A stretch of 64,000 nt of DNA, taken from assembly GCF_016774335.1 (NCBI RefSeq), contig NZ_JAETWA010000031.1, positions 1 to 64,000 of the forward strand. The letters are read 5' to 3'. The stretch is from Luteimonas saliphila. Lineage in GTDB: Bacteria; Pseudomonadota; Gammaproteobacteria; Xanthomonadales; Xanthomonadaceae. The notes below the pieces were generated by a model that worked only from the letters and a program-made list of their open reading frames with translations, was not told where the DNA came from and did not search any database. The position numbers and the translations under genes are program-made. Shown here piece by piece: positions 24,484 through 32,420 of the stretch. Each line of letters starts with the position of its first letter. Position 1 is the first letter of the stretch.

Positions 24484-26349
24484 TCAGTCGGCCGCCGGAA
24501 CCGCCCCGGGCAACGTCTTCCCTGCGCGCCAGCCGAGCGCCTCGAGCGCCTCGGGCGTCACCGCCACCTCCTCCACCCCGGGCGGACGCCCCGCCAGTTC
24601 GAAGCGGCGCAACTCGACGCTGCGGAACAGCGCTCCCGCATACCCGTCCAGCAACACGTCGCGCGTGCCGAGTCCCGTGGCCTTGCGGAAGTCCTGCACC
24701 GTCGCGAAGCGCGCCTCGCAATCCCTGCCGCGCGCGGGGCTCCACAGCAGCAACGGCTCGCCGCCCGGCTCCGCGCGGACGTAGACATTGCCGTCCACGC
24801 GCGTGGTCATCGGCCGCTTCAGCGAGCCGCACATCGCGGCCGGCTGCTCGAAGCGCAGCAGCGGCGCGTCGAAACCGGCGCTCGCCGCCAGCAGGTTGCC
24901 CTCGAACACGTGTCCCTCGCGCTCGTCCACGTCCGGGCCGGTCTGCGGATGCCAGCCGAAGTGGTCGCCCTGGGCGCTGCGCTCGTTGCGGTCGAACAGC
25001 ACCGGCGAGTCGAGGAAGGTGTTGTGGTAGACGCGCGCATCGGCGCTGTTGAGCACGCGGATGCCCTGCTCGTTGTCCACGAACACGTTGCCCGCCACCA
25101 CCACGCCCCTGGAGATCTCGAAGAAGAATCCGATCTGCGTGCCTTCGACGTGGTTGTTGGCGAACACGCCGTCGATGTTGCCCACGTCGTACCAGACGCC
25201 GTTGGAATGCGGGTGCTCGATCACCAGGTTGTCGCGCACCGTGACCCGGTACGACTGGTTGAAGATCTTCACCGCCGCCGGGTAGTAGCCGGTCAGCCGC
25301 TCGATGTTGTTGCGGCGGATGATGTTGCGCTCCAGCAGCACGTCCGACGAGCCGATCACGTAGATGCCCTCGGTGCCGGTGTCGCTGATGAGCGAGTTGC
25401 GGATCACCAGCCCGTCGCCGCGGAAGTAGCCGGCCACGCGCGAGGTGAAGCTGATGGTCACGTTCTCGAGCGTGGTGCCGACCACTTCCTTGCCGTGGTC
25501 CGCGGGGTCGGACGGGCCTACCGGGTCGTCGGTCGGTTCCTCGTTCGGCCCCGTCGAAGGCTTCTTGCCCTCGATGTCGATGGCGCGGAACGCGTACTGG
25601 GTGAAGGTGAGCCCGCGGATCGTCGGGCCCTTGCCATCCGATTCCTTCCCGTGCACGGCACGCGATGGCCGATGCAGGGCGATGTCGTGCGCGGTGATCT
25701 CCACCAGCCGGTCAGCCGGATCGACGCCGATGTAGACGTAACCCTGTTCGTAGTCGATGTAGTAGCCCTCCTCGCCCAGTTCGCCGGCCCAGCCCTGCGA
25801 CAGCAGCGGCTTGCCGTCGACGAACACCATGTCGTTGTTGAAGCGGTGCAGCGGCGTGCGCATGCCCTCGCGCTCGCGCCGCCACCAGGCAAGCGGCTGC
25901 GCCGGGAACAGCGTGGTCCATTTCGTGCGCCAGACGCCGTCGCGCAGTTCCTCCCAGTCGCTCGCCACGCGGGTGCCCTTCAGGACCGGTCGCTCGTCCC
26001 GGTACGGCTGCAGGGTGATGCCCTGGTTGAGCTGCAGGCCGCCGGTACGGTAGGTGCCGCCGCGCAGGACGATGGTGTCGCCGGTGACCACGCGCGCGAT
26101 CGCGGACTCGAGCGTGGTCGGCTGCGCAGGCGCGGTGCCCGTCGCGTCCATAACGCCATTCGGGGCCACGTAGTAGACGTTCCCTTGTGCAGGTACCTCG
26201 TAGGACTGCGCGACCGGACCGTAGGGGCCGCCGGAGGGCTGCGCCGCACCCGGTGCGGCGAGCATCGCACCGAAGGCGCACAGGGCGATCCGGCAGAGTC
26301 GGGACATCCGGATACGGAACGCGAGGCGGACAGGGTGCGACATCGACAT
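24484..26349 (-). CDS. Secreted right-handed beta-helix protein, possible polysaccharide-active enzyme
   Basis: A 621-residue protein with a signal peptide (RIALCAFGAMLAAPGAAQ) and a parallel beta-helix. NVYYVAPNGVMDATGTAPAQP then TLESAIARVVTGDTIVLRGGTYR is the DUF1565-like start seen in secreted polysaccharide lyases and related carbohydrate-binding helices. Repeated turns follow (GLVIRNSLISDTGTEGIYV, DVLLERNIIRRNN, NVFVDNEQGIRVLNS). No catalytic set can be assigned with confidence. ATG 26349 has a GGGAGG ribosome site 5 bp away. A LacI-type operator lies 56 bp upstream, so it is probably carbohydrate-induced. Confidence 0.85.
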   Translation of the reverse strand: MSMSHPVRLAFRIRMSRLCRIALCAFGAMLAAPGAAQPSGGPYGPVAQSYEVPAQGNVYYVAPNGVMDATGTAPAQPTTLESAIARVVTGDTIVLRGGTYRTGGLQLNQGITLQPYRDERPVLKGTRVASDWEELRDGVWRTKWTTLFPAQPLAWWRREREGMRTPLHRFNNDMVFVDGKPLLSQGWAGELGEEGYYIDYEQGYVYIGVDPADRLVEITAHDIALHRPSRAVHGKESDGKGPTIRGLTFTQYAFRAIDIEGKKPSTGPNEEPTDDPVGPSDPADHGKEVVGTTLENVTISFTSRVAGYFRGDGLVIRNSLISDTGTEGIYVIGSSDVLLERNIIRRNNIERLTGYYPAAVKIFNQSYRVTVRDNLVIEHPHSNGVWYDVGNIDGVFANNHVEGTQIGFFFEISRGVVVAGNVFVDNEQGIRVLNSADARVYHNTFLDSPVLFDRNERSAQGDHFGWHPQTGPDVDEREGHVFEGNLLAASAGFDAPLLRFEQPAAMCGSLKRPMTTRVDGNVYVRAEPGGEPLLLWSPARGRDCEARFATVQDFRKATGLGTRDVLLDGYAGALFRSVELRRFELAGRPPGVEEVAVTPEALEALGWRAGKTLPGAVPAAD

Positions 26350-26404
26350 GCATTCCTCCCAGAAACTGTCGGATGCGGAGCATGCAACCAGGCGTAGCGA
26401 TGCA

Positions 26405-26418
26405 TGTTAGCGCTACCA
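26405..26418. promoter_or_regulatory. LacI-family-type operator upstream of the beta-helix gene
   Basis: tgttagcgctacca is an almost perfect 14-bp palindrome centred on agcgct. It matches the TGGTAGCGCTAACA-type sites I associate with LacI-family sugar regulators (xylose/xylan type) in Xanthomonas. It lies 56 bp upstream of the beta-helix gene start. No LacI gene is in the window. Confidence 0.6.
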
Positions 26419-26483
26419 ACTCTAGCACCAGGACGGGCCGCGACGCGACCCATGGGATGCGGCCACCACGGCGGCCCGCGATG

Positions 26484-26933
26484 TCACGCGTCGTCGAGCG
26501 ATGCCATTGGCCGGGACCTTGCCGTCTCCGCCCCCGGGGTCGTGGCGGCGCCGCCGAACACGCCGTCCGCCTCGACTTCGACCAGCCAGCGCGGGTCGAT
26601 GAAGCGGGACACTTCGACGAACGTGCACGCCGGCTTGCTCCTGCAGAACAACTCCCTGTGCGCCTTCGCGGCATCGCGCCAGGTGTCGATGTCGGTCAGC
26701 ATGATCCGGGTGCGGATCACGTCGCCCATGCCGAGGCCTGCAGCTCCCATCGCCGCGGCGATGATCTGCAGGCATCGCCGGGTCTGCCCGTAGACATCGC
26801 CCGGTGCGGCCACCGACCCATCAGCGGCGACCGGGGCGGTGCTGGCCACGGCCAGCAGGTTGCCTATGCGGACCGCGCGCGAGAAGCCGATGCTCGATTC
26901 GAGCTCGGACCCCGAGGAGATGTTGGAGCGCAT
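26484..26933 (-). CDS. Rid-superfamily protein lacking the catalytic Arg (second of three)
   Basis: A 149-residue Rid/YjgF-like protein. The fold is clear (GFSRAVRIGNLLAVASTAPVA, QTRRCLQIIAAAMGAAGLGMGDVIRTRIMLTDI, LVEVEADGVFGG). Where RidA has PxRxxVE, this protein reads KPACTFVEVSRF, so the Arg needed for imine hydrolysis is absent. It therefore probably belongs to one of the Rid subfamilies without that activity. ATG 26933 is the first start that gives the fold. It follows the GlcG-like gene on the same strand after 247 bp. Confidence 0.85.
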   Translation of the reverse strand: MRSNISSGSELESSIGFSRAVRIGNLLAVASTAPVAADGSVAAPGDVYGQTRRCLQIIAAAMGAAGLGMGDVIRTRIMLTDIDTWRDAAKAHRELFCRSKPACTFVEVSRFIDPRWLVEVEADGVFGGAATTPGAETARSRPMASLDDA

Positions 26934-27180
26934 GCGTCGTCGTCCTGCTGGATTCGATGCCGGACCCGATCGCGCTTTGCGATCCCGGCGGGTTGGTCCG
27001 GCGCGACCGCTGCCGGTTCGGTCGCATCCGTTCGGTGCAGGTCTTCCCCGAGGTTCCGATCCTCGGGGCGGGCGTGTGCGTCGGCAGCTGCGGCCACACC
27101 CTGGCCGGTCGCCAGCGGCAGCCGCAGGCGGCTGCGTTCCCGGTCGCCCGTCGTCTGCCCTGCCGTCCGCGTCGCGCGCA

Positions 27181-27657
27181 TCACCCGCCCGGCGGCGCCA
27201 CCGCCAATCCGGCCGCCTGCGCGGCAAGCGTTCCGCATTCGGCGTCGAACTCCGGCGGCGCGCCGGATACGCCGACGCCGCCGATGCCGATGCCGTCGCG
27301 CGTGAACAGCGGCATGCCGCCACCGATCGTGGCGATCATCGGCGCGGTCGGCATGTTCCAGGTCCCGGTGTCGGCCGTGGGATTGAGGTACACGGCGGCC
27401 GAACGGCCTTTCCAGTGCGCGACCGCCGTGGTGGCCGGCGTCGCGCCGTCGTGCCTGGCGAAGCTCACCAGGTCGCCGCCGTGGTCGAACACGGCGACGG
27501 CGACGGTGAAGCCCGCGGCTGCCGCGTGTGCGAGACAGTGGTTGCGGATGGCGTCCGCGGTGGCCGATTCGAGCACGGCGCGCGTGCCTTGCGCCGCAAC
27601 GCCCGGGCTGGAGCAGGCGAAGGCGATGGCGATCAGGCAGGTGAAGACGTGTTTCAT
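27181..27657 (-). CDS. Exported GlcG/HbpS-like heme-binding-domain protein
   Basis: A 158-residue protein with a Sec signal peptide (CLIAIAFACSSPGVA) and a GlcG/HbpS domain: VAVAVFDHGGDLVSFARHDGATPATTAVAHWKGRSAA, then TRDGIGIGGVGVSGAPPEFDAECG. Exported members of this family bind heme or cofactors and are often coded beside periplasmic dehydrogenases and cytochromes. That fits here: it lies 47 bp downstream of the cytochrome c/PQQ dehydrogenase gene on the same strand and is likely in its operon. Its exact role is unknown. Confidence 0.87.
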   Translation of the reverse strand: MKHVFTCLIAIAFACSSPGVAAQGTRAVLESATADAIRNHCLAHAAAAGFTVAVAVFDHGGDLVSFARHDGATPATTAVAHWKGRSAAVYLNPTADTGTWNMPTAPMIATIGGGMPLFTRDGIGIGGVGVSGAPPEFDAECGTLAAQAAGLAVAPPGG

Positions 27658-27704
27658 GGGATCTCCTCGGAAAGGTGGGCCGCGGGACGGATGTCGCGCG
27701 GCGC

Positions 27705-29201
27705 TTATTGCCGACGCTCCTCCTGCGCCGTGAGCCGGAGGATCTGGCCGGGGTTGTCGGTGACCAGGTAGATCGCCCCGTCCGGCCCGACCACGGGTTC
27801 GTAGGGACGCCCCTGGGTGGTCACCAGGATTTCCTCGTGCTGGACGCGATCGCCGTCGATGGTGAGCAGGCGCAACTGGCGCGGCGAGAGCGCGGTGACC
27901 AGGGCCTTGCCCTGCCACAGCGGGAACTGGTTGCCGGCGTAGAACGCCAGACCCGAGACGCCGATCGAGGGCCGCCAGTACCACGCCGGCTGCTCCACGC
28001 CATCGGCACGCTGGTGCGGCGTCAGCACGGTGCCGTCGTAGTTGATGCCATGCGTGACCACCGGCCAGCCGTAGTCTCCGCCCCGGCGGACGATGTTCAG
28101 CTCATCGCCGCCGCGCGGACCGTGTTCGGTCGCCCACAGGCGCCCCGTGGCCGGTTCGAACGCCATGCCCTGCGGATTGCGGTGGCCGAGGCTGTAGACG
28201 GAGGCCAGCGCATCTTCGCGGCCCTGGAACGGGTTGCCGGGTGCCGGCGTTCCGTCCGGCAGCATGCGATGGATCTTGCCGCTCGGCCGTCCCGGTTCGC
28301 GCGAGAGCTCCTGCACGCCGCGGTCGCCGACCGAGAAATGCAGTCGCCCCTCGCGGTCGAACGCCATGCGTCCGCCGAAGTGCCAGAACGGCTCGCCGTA
28401 GTGGTCGTGGTCGGCTTCGTACACCACCTGCTGGTCGACCCAGTCGTTGCCGCGCAGGCGCCCGCGCACCACCCGGGTCATCGCCAGCGGGCCGCCCTCG
28501 GGACCGGTGGTGTCGAGCGGATGGCTGTAGCTGAGGTAGATCCAGCCGTTGCTGCCGTACTCCGGATCCACCGCGATGTCGAACAGCCCCGCCTGGTTCC
28601 AGCGGTGGCTGTGGACATAGACGGGCGGGATGCCGGCCACCGGCTGCGGCTGCAGCACGCCGTCGCGGACGATCCGGAGCCGGCCCGGCCGCTCGCTGAC
28701 CAGCACGGTGTCGGCGTCGAGGAAGGCCATCGCCCAGACCGTCTCGAGCCCGTCGGCGAACACCTCCACCCGCACCGCGTAGTCCAGCGTGTCGACCACG
28801 CCGGGGACGGCATCGAACTCGCGGGGCGGTTCCTCGGCGGCGGCCTGTTCATCTTCGTCCGGTTCCGGCTCCGCCTGTCCTTCGCGCGCGGGCAGGTACG
28901 CCGCGATCGCGGTGATCTCCTCCGCGGCCAGGATCCCGCCGAAGGCCGGCATCCCCTGCGAGGGCACGCCGATGTGGATGGCCCGCTCGATGTCGCCACG
29001 CGTGCCGCCATAGCGATAGGTCCGCGCGGAGAGCGCCGGCCCCAGGCCCGTCCCCTGCCGGTCGGCGCCGTGGCAGGACGCGCAATTGCGCTGGTAGAGC
29101 GCCGAGCCGTCAGGCGAGGCCGCGATCGACGTGCCGGCGGCGAGCGCCAGCAGCGGCGCAACCGCGACAAGGGCCAGGGTTCGGGTACGGGCAACAGGCA
29201 T
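27705..29201 (-). CDS. Cytochrome c fused to PQQ-dependent sugar dehydrogenase
   Basis: A 498-residue periplasmic enzyme. After the signal peptide (to about residue 28) comes a class I cytochrome c domain with heme motif CASCH (residues 40-44) and the axial Met in SQGMPAFGG. A Glu/Ala-rich linker (about residues 108-130) joins it to a glucose/sorbosone-dehydrogenase propeller: DGLETVWAMAFLDADTVLVSERPGRL, EPFWHFGGRMAFD, LGHRNPQGMAFE, EHGPRGGDELN, DYGWPVV. The fusion lets electrons pass from PQQ to heme in one chain. The GlcG-like gene follows directly. Confidence 0.93.
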   Translation of the reverse strand: MPVARTRTLALVAVAPLLALAAGTSIAASPDGSALYQRNCASCHGADRQGTGLGPALSARTYRYGGTRGDIERAIHIGVPSQGMPAFGGILAAEEITAIAAYLPAREGQAEPEPDEDEQAAAEEPPREFDAVPGVVDTLDYAVRVEVFADGLETVWAMAFLDADTVLVSERPGRLRIVRDGVLQPQPVAGIPPVYVHSHRWNQAGLFDIAVDPEYGSNGWIYLSYSHPLDTTGPEGGPLAMTRVVRGRLRGNDWVDQQVVYEADHDHYGEPFWHFGGRMAFDREGRLHFSVGDRGVQELSREPGRPSGKIHRMLPDGTPAPGNPFQGREDALASVYSLGHRNPQGMAFEPATGRLWATEHGPRGGDELNIVRRGGDYGWPVVTHGINYDGTVLTPHQRADGVEQPAWYWRPSIGVSGLAFYAGNQFPLWQGKALVTALSPRQLRLLTIDGDRVQHEEILVTTQGRPYEPVVGPDGAIYLVTDNPGQILRLTAQEERRQ

Positions 29202-29292
29202 GGCAGGTCCTCCTGGGCAGCGGCGAGCCGCCGCGACCCGGGCAGGAGAACCTGGATGCCCGGTCCTTCTGGATGGAGGAACCCTAGGGTTT

Positions 29293-29301
29293 TGCTATAG
29301 A
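29293..29301 (+). promoter_or_regulatory. Extended -10 promoter of the CadC-like regulator
   Basis: TG-c-TATAGA (29293-29301) is a good extended -10 element. No clear -35 is present, which is usual for this class. Transcription would start near 29308, which rules out GTG 29306 as the start codon and favours the downstream GTG behind the ggaggag site at 29330. Confidence 0.45.
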
Positions 29302-29347
29302 TTCGGTGCAGGCGCCCGTCGGGCGTCGCGGAGGAGCCCGGCATCGG

Positions 29348-31609
29348 GTGGTGGAACGGGTGAGCGAACAGACGGCCATCGGAAAGATCGAGGTATCGCC
29401 GGCGGAGCGTCCGGGCCGCGCCGGGGCCTTGAACTTCAGTGCCGGCGAAGCGCTGGTCCAGCCCACGCTCAACCGCATCTCGATCCGCGGCCGCGTCGCC
29501 CAGGTCGAACCCAAGGTCATGCAGGTGCTGGTGCTGATGGCGGAGCGGCCGGGGACCGTGATCTCGCGGGACACGTTCCTCGACACCGTCTGGGCCGGCA
29601 CCATCGCCGACGACTACCTGCTCAACCGCGCGGTCTCGGAGCTGCGCAAGATCTTCGACGACGATCCGCAGGCGCCGCGTTACATCGAGACGATCCGCAA
29701 GGGCGGCTACCGCCTGATCGCACCGATCGCACCGGCCAGGGTGGCTGCCGCTCTCGCGGCGCCCGCACCGGGCGCGTCGCCCGACGCAACCGAACCCGCC
29801 GGCCCGACACCGGCCGCGGCCGACCCCGCCGAACCGGAGGCAGCGCCGGAGGTCCGCCGACGCACGACGCCGATCGTCCTGGCGCTGGCAGGCGTCGCGG
29901 CGCTGTCGCTGGCGGCGTGGCTGCTGCTCCCTCGCGCGCCGTCCGGGTCCGCCACCGCGCCCGCCTTGGCGCACGACGTCCGGCCGCTCACCAGCTTCGT
30001 CGGTCGTGAACTCGAACCCGCGCTGTCGCCCGATGGCAGCCGGGTCGCCTTCATCTGGGATGGCGGCGGCGCCTTCGACGTCTACGTCAAGACGATCGGC
30101 AGCGAGGAGGTGCTCAACCTCACCGACAGCCCGGTCGACGAGCGCCATCCGCTGTGGACCGCGGACGGGCGCGCCCTGCTGTTCGCGCGCACCGACGACA
30201 CCGGCATTTCGCTCATGCGCGTGTCCGCGCTCGGTGGCGGCGTCACCCGGGTGCTGCGCGACGGAACGATGCGCGAGATCCGTGGCATGAGCCTGTCTCC
30301 GGACGGCACTCGTGTCGCCTACGCCGGGCGCCAGGGTGCAAGCGAGCCGTACCGCATCGTCGTGGCCACGCTCGAGGGCGGCGAACGCCGGATCCTGTCG
30401 ACGCCCGACGCGGGAACGCTGGGCGACACCGACCCGCGCTTCTCCCATGACGGCCGTACGATCGTGTTCGTCCGCGGCGTCAACGAGGTCGCCAAGGACG
30501 TCTATCGGGTCCGCGCCGATGGCGGCGAGGCGACCCGCCTGACCTTCGACAACCGCAAGATCAACGGCCTGGCATGGTCGCCCGATGGCGGCCGGATCCT
30601 GTTCACCTCGACCCGCTCCGGGACGTACGCGCTGTGGTCTGCGGATCCGGACAGCGGCGCGCTGGAGGCGGTGGGGCTGGGCAACGAAGACGTCCACCAA
30701 CCGGCGACCGCGCCGGGCGTCGACGCAATCGCCTTCGAACAGTGGATGCACCGCTCGCAGCTGCGCCGGATCGACCTGTCCGGGCAGGCCGACGCCGACG
30801 CCGGGCGCCTGCTCCATTCGACCCGCTGGGATTCGAACCCGGCCTGGTCGCCCGACGGTGAACGCATCGCCTTCATTTCCAACCGCAGCGGACCGCACGG
30901 GGTATGGGTCAGCCAGCGCGACGGCAGCGGCGCGGTGCAGATCGCCGCGTTCGAGGGGATGTTCGTCGACAATCCCGCGTGGTCGCCCGACGGTGCGCTG
31001 ATCGCCTTCGACGCCAGCCCCGAGGGCAGGACCGCGATCTTCACCGTCTCCCCGGAAGGCGGCACCCCGCAGCGGATCGTCGACGGTCCCGGCGACAACC
31101 GCAATCCGGCGTGGTCGCGCGACGGCGCCTGGCTCTATTTCGAGTCCAACCGCAGTGGCGAATGGCGCGTCCATGCGTTGCCTGCCAATGGTGGCGATGC
31201 GATCGCGGTGACCGCCGGGCCCGGTGCCCATCCACGCGAGTCGGCCGACGGCCGCCACCTGCTCTACAGCAAGCCCGACGTGCCCGGCCTCTGGTCGCTG
31301 CCGCGGACGGACTGGCGGACCCGGGCCGGACGCGCTGAGGAGACCCTCCTGTTCGCCGGGCTCGACCCCCGCGATGGCGGCAGCTGGGCGCCCGCGGACG
31401 CCGGCGTGTACTTCCTGCGTCGTCCGCCGGGGGACGTGCCGGTCCTCTCGCTGTTCGCCCACGCGGACGCGACCGCGACCGACCTGGTTGCGCTGTCCTC
31501 GGACTTCGAGGGAGGGGGCTTCGACCTGTCCCCGGACCAGTCCCGGCTCCTGTTCTCCGAGATGATCGCCCGGGAAAGCGACCTGCGCCTGGCCGTCCCC
31601 CGTCGATGA
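29348..31609 (+). CDS. CadC-like winged-helix regulator with periplasmic TolB-type beta-propeller
   Basis: About 753 residues, a one-component transmembrane regulator. The N-terminal OmpR/PhoB-type winged helix includes ISIRGRVAQVEPKVMQVLVLMAERPGTVISRDTFLDTVW and SELRKIFDDDPQAPRYIETIRKGGYRLIA. An Ala/Pro/Glu linker and one membrane helix (VLALAGVAALSLAAWLLL) follow. The rest is a beta-propeller of PD40/WD40-like TolB repeats, with SPDG, SHDG or SRDG recurring about every 40-50 residues. The propeller should sense a periplasmic ligand or partner. It is divergent from the cytochrome/PQQ dehydrogenase operon, its likely target. GTG 29348 fits a ggaggag ribosome site. Confidence 0.9.
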   Translation: MVERVSEQTAIGKIEVSPAERPGRAGALNFSAGEALVQPTLNRISIRGRVAQVEPKVMQVLVLMAERPGTVISRDTFLDTVWAGTIADDYLLNRAVSELRKIFDDDPQAPRYIETIRKGGYRLIAPIAPARVAAALAAPAPGASPDATEPAGPTPAAADPAEPEAAPEVRRRTTPIVLALAGVAALSLAAWLLLPRAPSGSATAPALAHDVRPLTSFVGRELEPALSPDGSRVAFIWDGGGAFDVYVKTIGSEEVLNLTDSPVDERHPLWTADGRALLFARTDDTGISLMRVSALGGGVTRVLRDGTMREIRGMSLSPDGTRVAYAGRQGASEPYRIVVATLEGGERRILSTPDAGTLGDTDPRFSHDGRTIVFVRGVNEVAKDVYRVRADGGEATRLTFDNRKINGLAWSPDGGRILFTSTRSGTYALWSADPDSGALEAVGLGNEDVHQPATAPGVDAIAFEQWMHRSQLRRIDLSGQADADAGRLLHSTRWDSNPAWSPDGERIAFISNRSGPHGVWVSQRDGSGAVQIAAFEGMFVDNPAWSPDGALIAFDASPEGRTAIFTVSPEGGTPQRIVDGPGDNRNPAWSRDGAWLYFESNRSGEWRVHALPANGGDAIAVTAGPGAHPRESADGRHLLYSKPDVPGLWSLPRTDWRTRAGRAEETLLFAGLDPRDGGSWAPADAGVYFLRRPPGDVPVLSLFAHADATATDLVALSSDFEGGGFDLSPDQSRLLFSEMIARESDLRLAVPRR

Positions 31610-31846
31610 CCGGCGCCGGGGTCGACATCGATGTCCTTCGCCGGCGCGGTCGGTCGGGACTGCATCCGCGTGCCGCGGCAGTCCCCTGCCCCCATTCCTG
31701 CGGTCCGGGCGCGGGCGGCGGCGATCGGCCCAGACCCGGCCGCACTCCGGGGCCGACGAAGTGCGGCCCCTGCGACATCCGCATCCGTCCCGTGCATCCG
31801 GAGGAGCGTCACCGCTGACCGGAGGTCAAGGGCCCGGCGTCCGGGA

Positions 31847-32239
31847 TCAGCGCAGCGGCACGATGCCGTGCGACGCGCGTTCGCACACGACCAGTTCGTC
31901 CGGGCCGGTCGACGCTCCCGTTGCGCGCACCCGCATTCCGGCGGCGAGCGCCTCGACGGCCACCGGCGGCGCTTCGCACAGGTTCCAGCGCGCCGGCAGG
32001 TGGACCGAGACCGAGCCACGTCCGGGCACGTCGATCATCACGATCGCGTTGCCGTCGTAGGTCCACGGCCGGGTATCGATCGACACGATCATGCCCTCGA
32101 CCGGGACCGGGTCGCCGGACGCGGACCCGGCATCGGGCGCCGCATCGGGCGCCGCATCGGGCGCGGTGCCGCAGCCCGCGGCCGACAGGGCCAGGCAGAG
32201 GGCTGCCTGAAAGCGTGCATGACAGGGGTATCGCGGCAT
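31847..32239 (-). CDS. Small exported protein with Ala-Pro-Asp repeats, possible lipoprotein
   Basis: A 130-residue protein with a signal peptide ending in LSAAGC, an acceptable lipobox with Cys near residue 23. A short APDAAPDAAPDA tract follows, then a domain of about 85 residues (GMIVSIDTRPWTYDGNAIVMIDVPGRGSVSVHLPARWNLCEA) that looks like a small OB-like beta-barrel. The function is unknown. The repeat tract is coded by three 12-bp tandem units, so its length may vary between strains. The 237 bases between it and the converging regulator gene show nothing else. Confidence 0.78.
   Translation of the reverse strand: MPRYPCHARFQAALCLALSAAGCGTAPDAAPDAAPDAGSASGDPVPVEGMIVSIDTRPWTYDGNAIVMIDVPGRGSVSVHLPARWNLCEAPPVAVEALAAGMRVRATGASTGPDELVVCERASHGIVPLR
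32130..32165. repeat. 12-bp tandem repeat, three copies, inside a small exported protein gene
   Basis: gcatcgggcgcc occurs at 32130-32141 and 32142-32153, and with its last base changed at 32154-32165. It encodes the Ala-Pro-Asp-Ala repeats on the minus strand. The unit is a multiple of three, so copy changes keep the frame. Confidence 0.8.
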
Positions 32240-32420
32240 GGGGACTCCTCGGGCTGGAAGGCCGATCGCGTCACTGTCGCACACGCGGGCGAGGCGATCC
32301 GTGTCGCACGTTCGCTCGCGGTTCGCAGACGAGGGGCGCGGGTTCCGCAAGCCTGAGACGCACGCGCCGGCCGTCGTCGGAGGTCCGCTCGGGAAACCGC
32401 GCGAAGCGAACCCGCCCGCT

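Noticed and set aside
22169..24832. An 887-codon minus-strand frame across the acyltransferase region
   Set aside because: It is in another frame of the acyltransferase and neighbouring genes, with an Arg/Gly-rich, domain-free translation.
30820..30845. A tRNA-like T-arm sequence (gattcgaaccc)
   Set aside because: It lies inside the beta-propeller coding frame, where it encodes a Trp-Asp-Ser-Asn-Pro repeat, and no cloverleaf forms around it.
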